64,000 bases of DNA from positions 45,999-109,998 of the forward strand of contig JAGTXK010000023.1 of NCBI GenBank assembly GCA_019096195.1, given 5' to 3'. The notes beneath the pieces are model-generated. The model made no database searches and was not told the DNA's origin. It saw nothing but the letters and a program-made list of their open reading frames with translations. The translations under genes were made by a program, and so were the position numbers. The DNA is from Boletus sp. NGJ (taxonomy: Eukaryota > Basidiomycota > Agaricomycetes > Boletales > Boletaceae). Below, piece by piece: positions 55,990 to 64,000 of this stretch (position 1 is its first letter; each line of letters begins with the position of its first letter).

Positions 55990-56979
55990 TGTTACGCCGG
56001 GTAACAATGTGACATGTTCCCATATAATCCCCTGTTGGATTATAGGACTAGCAGGACTTGAGGGAGTTACTCAACCTCCAGAGGCCCAACGGTTTCCTCT
56101 GACTGGGGACCAACTGCTAGCTTTACGTAGAGTCCTCTCGTTACCTCTACGACCGATGGCGGAGTCTCGGATTTACCACGGAATCCCAATCCTATAAGAA
56201 GGGTGGGCAGACCGATGCGCAGGCCTAGGAGCAGTAGCCTTCCGTCTGCTGATTCCTAGGACTTACTGGGCCTAATATCGGTGGCAGAGTCCCGGGCTTG
56301 CTGGGTCAGTGGCAGAGTCCTGACCGACGACGACCAACCTCTGTTGGTCGTTGGAGTTGCCGAATCTTTAGAAGCCGGTAACAGCAATGACAGCGCACAA
56401 GTGCGAAGTGATGAGGAAGATGATCACGAACACGAGGGCGAGCACCTCCAGATCGCGGGAGAAGGCTTCTGAGGTGAAGTGGAACCTTTAGCGGGAGAAG
56501 CAGTAGATTACATGGGAAGGAGTGTAGATCTAGGTTAAGGTTACATGAAGGGCCCGCGTCCCTATTTATAGGCCTTGCCCATCTAGGGCAGGCTTCGTGA
56601 CGAATATAGTAATGTTTAGTCGTAGACGAAAGATTACTATAAACGGATCAGGCATGAGTCCAATGGGGAAAGTAGGAGTACTGGGCTATGTGCGAGAGAG
56701 CATAGCCAAGGAGGCAATGTCTATGATCGGATCAAAAAGGAAGAAGGCATGTATCAAATGAAATAGGAAGGCCAATGTCTATACCAAGCAGGTAGGTTCC
56801 TAAAGAGGAAGTTATGAATAACTTCCTAGAAAGGTAGTTCCGGATGGGGCAATGCCTGGGTTGGTGTCATGGGGGAATCCCAGGGGAATCCCTGGTTGGA
56901 GTCGAAGAATAAGTCGTCCCATAGTCCTACAGGGGGGGAAGGAAGGGGAAAAGATGTACCCCCTTCGGTAACCATAACA
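55990..56979 (-). repeat. LTR-A copy 2
   Basis: On the plus strand it begins TGTTACGCCGGG and ends GTAACCATAACA, 990 bp. No target duplication: GTTTC on one side, ACACC on the other, with different gypsy fragments flanking. In the minus orientation it has a TATA-like CTATAAATA (about 56,562) upstream of the short hydrophobic frame. Confidence 0.85.
56368..56468 (-). CDS. LTR-A copy 2 short hydrophobic reading frame
   Basis: Directly after TCAG (56,469-56,472) the frame reads SRDLEVLALVFVIIFLITSH and LCAVIAVTGF, with a TAA stop at 56,368. It aligns with copies 1 and 3 (LEV..., hydrophobic run, ITSHLC) and stops within a few residues of the same place. Confidence 0.4.
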
Positions 56980-57119
56980 ACACCTCTCTCCTCCTCTCAC
57001 ATCCAATCTGCCTCCATCGCTGACCCCCTTGTCCTCCAACATCTCCAGGCACTTGACACCTCCGTCCCCTCCTTCCTTTGCTTCTGACTCTTTGGCTGGT
57101 GTTCCATCAACAGTCTCCT

Positions 57120-58400
57120 CACCTATAGGAACTACATCTATGTTCTGCCTGACAGCAACCTCCGCAAGTCTATCCTTGCCTACTGTCATGACCACCCCTC
57201 TGTGGGCCATCCTGGTTACCTTAAAACCTGCCAGTTAGTCTCCACCAACTTCTGGTGGCCTAACTTAGCCTTCTTTGTCCATTCCTATACGGAGGGCTGC
57301 CCAACCTGTTAGCAATGTAAAGCTAACACCCACTCCATGACCCCCCAACTCACGCCTATTTGCTCTTCCTTCACCTTCACCTTCCACCTCATCTCTTGTG
57401 ATCTTATCACTGATCTTCCCCCCTCTGCTGGCTTTGACTCCTTGCTGGTCATGTCAACCATGGGCTTATGAAGGGGGTAATTCTGTGCCCAATGGTCAAA
57501 TCCATCACCATGGAAGGCATCACCACTCTTTTCTTTCACAAAGTCTACCGACACTTCAGCCTCTACGATAAAATCATCTCCAACCGTGGTCCTCAATTTG
57601 CCTCCACCTTTGCAAAAGAACTAGAGAAACTCCTCCATTACGACCTCTCTCTCTCCACTGCCTATTACCCTCAGTCAAATGGAGAAACCAAATGAGTCAA
57701 CCAGGAAGTCAAGACCTATTTATGAATCTTCTGTGGCGCCAAATCTTCTACTTGGGCTGAAAAGATATCACATGCCGAATTCACTCACAATCATTGACTC
57801 CACTCCATCACTGGTCAATCTCTATTCTTCCTTCTTTTGGGATATGAATCCCATGCCCTACCTTCTATTCTTTCAGACTCTCCCATATCCGCTATTGAAG
57901 AATATCTCAAGTGACTAACTGCAGCCTGAGATGAAGCCCTCACTGCTCACGAGTTAGTCCAACAAGTCATGATCACACACACCTGCAAAGGGTTCTCCCC
58001 ATTCTCCAAAGGGGATAAGGTTTGGCTGGAGGCATGAAACCTCCAATGATCTATCACCAACCCCAAAATCGCACCTAAATGAGAAGGCCCTTTTACTATC
58101 ACTGATGTTCTTTCCCCAATCACCTATCGACTCTGCCTACCAAATACCTGGAAAATACATCTGGTCTTCCACACCTCCCTTCTGTCTCCTCATCATGAGA
58201 ACGACACCTATGGAAAACACCTCACCACCCCCCCTTCTGACCTTATTGGTGGAGTAGAAGAATACAAAGTTGAGAAGGTCTTATGACATCATGGAACCCC
58301 ATCATGATGTTCATTTCTGATCCAATGGAAGAAATAATCAGCTGAAGAAGATTCCTGGGTCCCTGAGCGGGATTTGAAAAATGCACAGACCCTCCTCCTT
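57120..58400 (+). pseudogene. Gypsy-5 integrase and chromodomain remnant
   Basis: Zinc finger: YCHDHPSVGHPGYLKTCQLV with YTEGCPTC. Core: ISNRGPQFASTFAKELEKLL and LSTAYYPQSNGETK. C-terminal: AEFTHNH, EALTAHELVQQVMITHTCKG, EGPFTITDVLSPITYRLCLP, VFHTSLLSPHHEN, then a chromodomain trace GGVEEYKVEKVL..SWVPERDL. In the frame from 57,468 to 58,340 I find eleven TGA codons (57,693; 57,723; 57,795; 57,912; 57,927; 58,035; 58,047; 58,080; 58,284; 58,305 among the clearest, most at Arg positions) and a single TAA (58,335). Confidence 0.82.
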
Positions 58401-58411
58401 AACTATAAGAA

Positions 58412-59590
58412 ATGCCATTCAAAAGCCTTCTTTTCATTCCCCTTTCACCATTGAACCATGACCATCCCTCTATACTGTACATTGATGCCTCCTCCATCAT
58501 CTCTACCCACATCTCTGCTAGTTCTATTTCAATGGTTTCTTCACTCCATTCTAGCCCTTCTTTGCAATCCCATCCTTCATCACAATCAGGTATTGAGATC
58601 CCTCTCAATAACAACTCTCACCCTGTTTCTCCTTTTGTACCTCACCCCCGCAGTCCATCTCCATCTCCTCATCTGCCTACACCAGTAACAATAGCATCCA
58701 CCCCCTCTCCTATCGTTGCCGTTGAACTCCCCATCTATGCAAACTGACTCCATGATGACTTCCCAGACTTGGAAGACATGACCCACCTCACTCGCCACCT
58801 TGAAAATCCCCATATGGTCTTAATGCTCGGCACTCACCTCAACTACACATCCCCCCTCTACTCATTGTACAAGGCCTACCTTCAATATGCTCAGGTAGAG
58901 GTCTTGGCCAACTGCACCACCACTAATGCAGCCCTTAGCGTTAATCAGCTTCAGTTATGGGGGATCACTAGTGAATTTAAGGCTGCCCTTATCAATGCAT
59001 TATATCAACTTGATGCCATGGAACTCCTTGATGACACTGACCAATACCTTTGTGAACTCACCAATCACACCCCCACTCCCACTATTCCCCCTCTTGCTCC
59101 TCCATTCTCACCCTCTGCATTGTCCTCCCCCCTTGACCCGGATAAGCTTCATCTCATTGAACAAGTCGAAGCCAGATGGAGTGGTAATGAAGGGCATACC
59201 CCTCTGGGAACCAACCACCCTCATTACAACCAGGTATGCTTCCAATGCTGCCACCTTGGCCAATATTCGTGTCACCTGCCCTATGTACCAAAGCAGTTCT
59301 TGTCTCTGCTGGCAACCCAGTCACAATGCTGACCGTTGTCCTCTCCATCAGCGTCTTAATCCACCCTCTCCTCTCATGTCATCCTTATTGTCATCCTCCA
59401 ATCATACCCAGTCCTTATCCTGCTCCTACCAAAGAGTTCTTCCCCCTCATTCCACATGTCACACTCCACGTTGCTGCACATCTGCACCCTCCCCACCACG
59501 AAGTGACTATGGCAATGACATCCTTGACAATGTTGCCATTGGGAACATCACTGGATCCCCCCTAGGGGATTACTGTAGTCTGGACTAAGG
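58412..59590 (+). pseudogene. Gypsy-5 extra 3' reading frame with double zinc-knuckle remnant
   Basis: After the chromodomain a Ser/Pro-rich frame begins (MPFKSLLFIPLSPLNHDHPS), followed by a helical stretch (DDFPDLEDMTHLTRHLENPH; MLGTHLNYTSPLYSLYKAYL; FKAALINALYQLDAMELLDD) and QVCFQCCHLGQ. One frame over, the sequence continues with TCP, CLCWQPSHNADRCPLHQ. Together they look like two CCHC-type knuckles after a frameshift. Such an open frame downstream of integrase is not part of the standard gypsy layout. Its function is unknown; nucleic-acid binding is an inference from the Cys/His pattern. Confidence 0.55.
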
Positions 59591-59623
59591 TTTGCTGGTG
59601 CTTCACCCATAGTGTGGGGGTAA

Positions 59624-60126
59624 TGTTACATTTCCTATGCAGACCTTCTATTCTTTTCTCCCTTTGACATTTCTTTCTTTCTTCATCCCTCTCATCACAC
59701 CATCCTAGCCCCATGTGACCATATACCAGTTCCTCAGTTCTTTTCCTCATGTACCAATATGTATATGGAACCTCTTCTCTTTCTGTTTCCCACTCCCATG
59801 GGTCTCCAATCCTGATCTTCTTTTCATCTCCATCTATTACCATTTTGAGATCTAGGCTAGACTATTTAAACCTCCATGTAACTTTGAGGTCTGCCAAGTA
59901 GTTCCTCCCAATTAACTACCTTAACCTCTGGACCTCTGTGAGACCTTGTCCCACTCTTTGAAGTGGACACTCCCCTCATACCCTCGATCTTAGTAGGCAC
60001 AATCAAGTTGCTGCCTTAACGTAGAAAGTCCCTGTGTTCCTTTGACCACTTGACTTCAATGTTGTTGACTAGTTGTCAATGACCTCTTTTGGGCTATGAC
60101 TGCCTCCACCCAAGTCAGTTGTAACA
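59624..60126 (+). repeat. Gypsy-5 3' LTR
   Basis: 503 bp beginning TGTTACATTTCC right after GTGGGGGTAA and ending GTTGTAACA; the ends are inverted (TGTTAC/GTAACA). Confidence 0.75.
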
Positions 60127-60366
60127 GCCATCAGGGGTGCACAAGGCAGTGTATTACATTTCCTTTGATCCACAGACATTGCCTTCTCAGCTGTGTTCTC
60201 TCTCACACAGCCTCATATCTTCAGATCTCTCACCACCTCCATGCCTGTGTTTCCCCTTATGGTACTTCCTAGTTAGGTTATCTGAAGCCTCCTCTAAAGT
60301 ACAATAGAGTTATATAAAGCATGCACAAAGCACGCATGTAACTCTAATCTAGATCTATGCAATCTA

Positions 60367-61837
60367 CAGATGACCTCAAAAACACTTTCCATACTAACCC
60401 TCCATGGCAGTGCATGAAGCACACTGTCAGACACTGTGGGAATTTCGCTTAGCTTTGGTAGAGTTATAAATAGTACATACTCATGGCTACAAAACCACCC
60501 CCTAGGTCATGTGATTTGATTTCCAGGCTATAGTAATACCACGGAAAGGGTTTTTGAGCTTTTGAATTGCTAAGTGGGATCTTAGTTATATAATTGCCAT
60601 TGTTTGTTAGTACAAACAAAGATACACATATAGATAGTATATCTACATTTAAACAAGCTCCCACACTTCTTGATTCTCAACCACCATCATGGTCCCTTTC
60701 TCTTACTTAACAAAATACCATCCTCTCTTTGCTTGATTCTGGCCATTTTGGTGAAGCCATTGCCAAACAAACTGGTGTCAGCCATTCTGCCATATCTAAA
60801 CTTCATTCCAAAGAGCATTCTGGCCTTGTTAAAGCTGTTGGAGGTTGTTCCTCTAAGCTTTCTTCTACCAATATTTGTCATGCCCAACATCTTATCACCT
60901 CTGGAAAGGCTGAAAATGCTGTCCAAGTGACCAGATCACTTACCAACATCATCAACCAATCACCCTATTCTCTCTGCTAGGCATCACAAAACTTGTTTGG
61001 ATTTTGCCTATGCTCATAAGGACTGGACTATAGAGGGCTGGAAGAAGGTAGTATGGTCTGATGAGACCAAAATCAATCACCTAGGATCAGATGGATGCAA
61101 ATGGGCATGGAAAAGGGCAGGTGAGGATTAGTAATAGGCTGGTGCAGGAAACCCTCTATGACTTGGGAGGGAGTTTGTTTTGCTACCAAGATTGATGGTA
61201 GGATGGATGGAGACCTCTACCTTCAAATTTTGAAGGATTAACTCCAACAAACCCTGGAGTATTATGGTCTCAATCTTCCTGACATTATCTTTCAATAGGA
61301 CAATGATCCCAAGCATACCTGCAGGCTGGTCAAGAATTGGCTAGAAGAGCAAGAATTTAGTACTATGGTGTGGCCTACACAGTCACCTGATCTAAACCCT
61401 ATTGAACATCTCTGGGGTTGTCTCAAGAGAAGGCTTGCACACCATGAAAACCCTCCTAGTGGAATTCATGAAATGTAGGAAAGGGTTCAAGTGGAATGGG
61501 ATAGGATATCAATTGAGTGTCAGAAGTTGATTGAAAGTATGCCTAGAAGGGTTCATGCAGTGCTTAAAGCAAAAGGAGGCTATACCAAGTACTGATAATG
61601 TTCAAATACCCTTTTTCATTCAAAAGCTCAAAAATCCTTTCCATGATATTACTGTTTTGAATTGACTATATCTCCATAGCCTGGGAATCAAATCACATGA
61701 CCTAGAGGGCGATTTTGTAGCCAAGAGTATGTATTATTTATAACTCTATCAAAGCTAAGCGAAATTCCCACAGTGTCTGGCAGTGCATGAAGTGCACTGC
61801 CATAAGGATTACTATGGAAAGGGTTTTTGAGGTCACC
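60367..61837 (+). mobile_element. Tc1-1: Tc1/mariner element with ~210-bp inverted repeats
   Basis: TA flanks both sides (60,365-60,366 and 61,838-61,839). The ends, CAGATGACCTCAAAAACAC and the inverse of GGTGACCTCAAAAACCC, continue as inverted repeats of about 210 bp (for example GACACTGTGGGAATTTCGCT is shared). Between them is one decayed transposase. It is inserted in LTR-A copy 4. Confidence 0.9.
60670..61595 (+). pseudogene. Tc1-1 transposase (DD34E type), decayed
   Basis: N-terminal helix-turn-helix: LDSGHFGEAIAKQTGVSHSA. Catalytic blocks: a 'SDETKI' remnant near 61,060, QDNDPKHT with a stop one codon before (61,298-61,300), then [20 protein letters not shown], the final Asp/Glu block with spacing consistent with DD34E. 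The C-terminal end is LIESMPRRVHAVLKAKGGYT. At least six stops. Confidence 0.88.
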
Positions 61838-61879
61838 TATACCATGTACTTCCCTCATCTCAGTTCCACTTTGCTTCAG

Positions 61880-62003
61880 CCATTTAGATCTGGAAGCCAT
61901 CTCTATCACTGTCATCTTTCTCATCATCATCATTATGGCAGTTATTACACTTGCTTGTGGTAGTAGAACTATCTCTGCTCCAAGCTTCTTTACTTGCTGT
62001 TAG
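61880..62003 (+). CDS. LTR-A copy 4 short hydrophobic reading frame
   Basis: After TTCAG the frame from 61,884 reads LDLEAISITVIFLIIIIMAV and ITLACG before running on to TAG at 62,001. The LE[VA] start and hydrophobic run agree with the other copies; the HLC motif is absent and the stop is later, so this copy is the most diverged. A TATA-like TTATATAAAGC lies upstream on the far side of Tc1-1 (about 60,312). Confidence 0.4.
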
Positions 62004-62009
62004 AGATGG

Positions 62010-62744
62010 TCTAAGCCCTGTCTAGGTTCTAGTGTTATACCCATGACTAGATGTTGAAAAATTGTATGCCAGGAATGATGCAGGATGAAGTGGCAGATGT
62101 TATTTGTGATAGCAGATGGAGAAATACAGTACAGTGGATGGCTACGAGATGGCTACTGTGGTTAGGTAAGCAGTACTGTAGCAAGTGATTCTATTCCAAC
62201 ACTAGAGGTGCCACCACCACCTAGGTTCTCACAGATGTTGTGGTAACTGTAGTTATGTTATTATAGTTTGCCATTAGAAAGTCTTTGACTTTGGCATAGG
62301 AAAGCCTTTGGCTTGGGTGACTTGCATCCCTATCAATTGGAAACTGGTCAAGCATCTGGATATGCTTGAGGTTACAGTCAGAAGCACAACTTGCCACCAG
62401 ACTCTATATAGGAGAATGTAAGAAAGGTCTAGTAGACAGAACTAGTCCATCCCCTGGTCTGGTCTACATAGTAAGTGTCAACAGTTACAAACAGGCATAA
62501 CAGTCTGTAACACTACCTCTCTCTATGAATCAACTTCCAGGCGATTGAAAGGTAGTTTTGGTGAAGGAATTTCTTATGAAGGAAATCTGTAGTCTGTAAA
62601 GCTCAAGAAGAAATCTGTTTGTGTAAGATGAATACAGTACATTGAGGGGCATTAGAATGTTTCTTATGGAACTCTTGTATTGCTTTCTGAGCACCATCAA
62701 GGTTGCTTAGAGGTTCCCATGTACAGTACAATCTTCATCTATAC
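62010..62744. other. No gene recognised
   Basis: A segment from 62,033 (TGTTATACCC) to 62,512 (CTGTAACA) has LTR-like ends, but the flanking 5-mers differ (TCTAG/CTACC); it may be the rest of LTR-A copy 4 or unrelated. The remainder shows nothing. Confidence 0.35.
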
Positions 62745-64000
62745 AATGGCTCAAAAAACTATTCGCATGTTTGGTCATTTTTCACTAAATGCGTTATTCC
62801 CCAATAACCCCTAACCCTTACAGATGTATGAAATAAAGCACTGACCCTTGGCTTTCTATCCATCAAGGTGTTAAGACATATGAATAAAAATTGATGAACT
62901 GGCAGCCATTTCAAAATAATGACTTATTCGGACAGTTTTTTAACTCTAAATTTATCCAGGTATCTAGTACTTGGTATGAGCTCCTTTGGCCTTGATAACT
63001 GCTTCAATCCTTCTAGGCATACTTTCTATCCATTTCTGACACTGTTCCTCATTAATCTTTCCCTACTGCTCCACTACTCTTTCCCACAATTGATAAACAC
63101 CTGTAGGAGCATTTTCATAACCTGAGAGGCATCTCTTGAGGTGATTCCAAGTATGTTCAATGGGATTAAGGTCTGGAGATTGTGTAGGCCAGTCCAGAAG
63201 CTTGATTCCTTGCTCTTCAAACCATCTTTGGGCTCTTTTAGAGGTATGCTTGGGATTATTATCTTGTTGAAAGATAATTTCATCTTCTGGAATTCCAGAT
63301 TCCTGCATGCTTTGCAGTAACCCCTGCTCCAATATGGCCACATACTGTTCAGCATCCATTCTCCCCTCCACCTCACTCAAAATCCCCACTCCATTCCACC
63401 CTATGCAGCCCCATACCATCAGTGAACCTCCTCCAAACTTGACTGTGCCTTGGACCTCTCTAGCAATTAGCCCCTCTTCTTTCTTTTTCCACACATACTC
63501 TTGCCCATCTGACCCAATTCTATTGATCTTGGTCTCATCTGATCATATAACTCTCTTCCAGTCCTCCACAGTCCAATGCTGGTACTTAAGAGTAAAGGCT
63601 AATCTTCTTTTCTTGTGACCACTGGAAAGCAGTGGCTTTTTCTTCTTTACCACAGCCTTTAAGGAGACTTCCTTGAGAGTATTTCTAACAGTCTGAGGAC
63701 AGACAGAAGTATCAATAATGGTATTGATGTATTGGGCAGCATGAACAGCATTCCTGGCCTTGCCAGTAATAATTTCCTAGACAATAGCTCTTTTGTTGGT
63801 AGAGGTAAGCTTGGAAGGACAGCCACCAAGAAGCCTAGTCTTCTCTGGCTGGAGATCCCTGGAGCACTTGGCATACTGTAGACTTCCCTAGGCCAGTTCG
63901 GGCAGAGATTTTCCTAGAGGAAAGCCCATGAGAGGAAAGAGATAGTATTGATTCTTTGAGAGATGGAAATGGGTTTCATGGTGATGGTGGGAAAATAAAC
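62745..64000 (-). mobile_element. Tc1-2: Tc1 element, running off the window
   Basis: It begins after a TA with CAATGGCTCAAAAAACTATT (inverted repeat related to, but distinct from, the MITE's CAGTGGCTCAAAAAAG) and carries a minus-strand transposase. The second inverted repeat must lie beyond 64,000. Confidence 0.8.
62960..63980 (-). pseudogene. Tc1-2 transposase (DD34E type), nearly intact
   Basis: Starts near 63,980 (MKPISISQRINTISFLSWA, then a frame change into SSRKISARTGLGKSTVCQVL). The main part is one frame: PEKTRLLGGCPSKLTSTNKR, ARNAVHAAQYINTIID, SGHKKRRLAFTLKYQHWTVE. It then has SDETKINRIGSDGQEYVWKK (first Asp), GGGSLMVWGCIGWNGVGIL, IIFQQDNNPKHTSKRAQRWF (second Asp) and [20 protein letters not shown] (Glu), closing IESMPRRIEAVIKAKG. 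Stops: TAG near 63,779, TGA at 63,541 (where Trp or Phe is usual) and one near 63,063. This is the best preserved Tc1 in the window. Confidence 0.88.

Larger units (their letters stand above)
56980..60126 (+). mobile_element. Gypsy-5: 3' half of a chromovirus with extra 3' reading frame and LTR
   Basis: Integrase and chromodomain remnants (57,000-58,400), a further frame with zinc-knuckle residues (58,412-59,590), a purine tract GTGGGGGTAA and a 3' LTR (59,624-60,126, TGTTAC...GTAACA). The 5' half is missing. Confidence 0.82.
60140..62003 (+). repeat. LTR-A copy 4, truncated and split by Tc1-1
   Basis: Bases 60,150-60,365 follow, in order, the same landmarks as the other copies (GACATTGCCTTCTCAGCTGT; ATAAAGCATGCACAAAGC; GTAACTCTAATCTAGATCTA). 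The sequence resumes after Tc1-1 at 61,838 (CAGTTCCACTTTGCTTCAG and the short frame). The distal end may be the TGTAACA at 62,512, but similarity is too weak beyond 62,010 to be sure. Confidence 0.7.

Noticed and set aside
57468-58340. Recoding of TGA as a sense codon in these elements
   Set aside because: Host genes in the window use TAA and TAG stops and read normally, the TGA codons fall where Arg (CGA) is expected, and frameshifts and other stops also occur; decay is simpler.
62033-62512. Independent 480-bp solo LTR (TGTTATACCC...CTGTAACA)
   Set aside because: Flanking pentamers differ and no second copy exists here; it may be the end of LTR-A copy 4.
1-64000. tRNA, rRNA or CRISPR loci
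   Set aside because: No cloverleaf-like A/B box pairs, rRNA core sequence or regularly spaced repeats were noticed on either strand.

Overview
The window looks like nuclear DNA of a mushroom-forming basidiomycete (Agaricomycetes). The evidence is short GT..AG introns of about 50-90 nt, basidiomycete-type host genes (TLDc protein, HLRRGD fucosyltransferase-like protein, Ser/Thr-rich single-pass membrane proteins, F-box protein), and a repeat set of chromodomain Ty3/gypsy elements, Ty1/copia, a DUF6570-type Helitron, and Tc1, pogo and IS630-like transposons. I cannot name the species.

Region 1, about 1-10,650, is a gene-bearing segment with normal CpG content. It holds the 3' end of an OXR1-like TLDc gene (+), a complete four-exon O-fucosyltransferase-like gene (-), a Ser/Thr-rich membrane protein (+), two less certain membrane-protein loci (-), and a complete three-exon F-box protein (+).

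Region 2, about 10,650 to the end, is a nested transposon island. An old Helitron (about 11,900-25,523) is split by a nearly complete self-priming chromovirus, Gypsy-1 (15,734-22,896; LTRs of about 360 bp; target duplication GATTC). Next come captured-gene-like debris, an IS630-like transposase, a minus-strand copia split by a solo LTR, a 573-bp Tc1-derived MITE and two pogo/Fot1 elements. A second self-priming chromovirus (Gypsy-2, 39,673-47,156) follows. The rest is a patchwork of gypsy and copia fragments, four copies of an orphan LTR family ('LTR-A') and two Tc1 elements, one running off the window.

Three observations stand out. (1) All four LTR-A copies carry, downstream of a TATA box and directly after a conserved TTCAG, a short reading frame for a hydrophobic peptide. 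(2) In-frame stops in the retroelements are mostly TGA, often at conserved arginines; one fragment has eleven TGA and one TAA in a single frame. With strong CpG depletion of the older sequence, this points to CpG (5-methylcytosine) deamination. (3) Both chromoviruses have, next to the 5' LTR, a sequence complementary to the LTR 34 nt after the TATA box, the arrangement expected of Tf1/sushi-type self-priming.

All coordinates and splice sites were read by eye. Domain names rest on motif recognition, not on searches.
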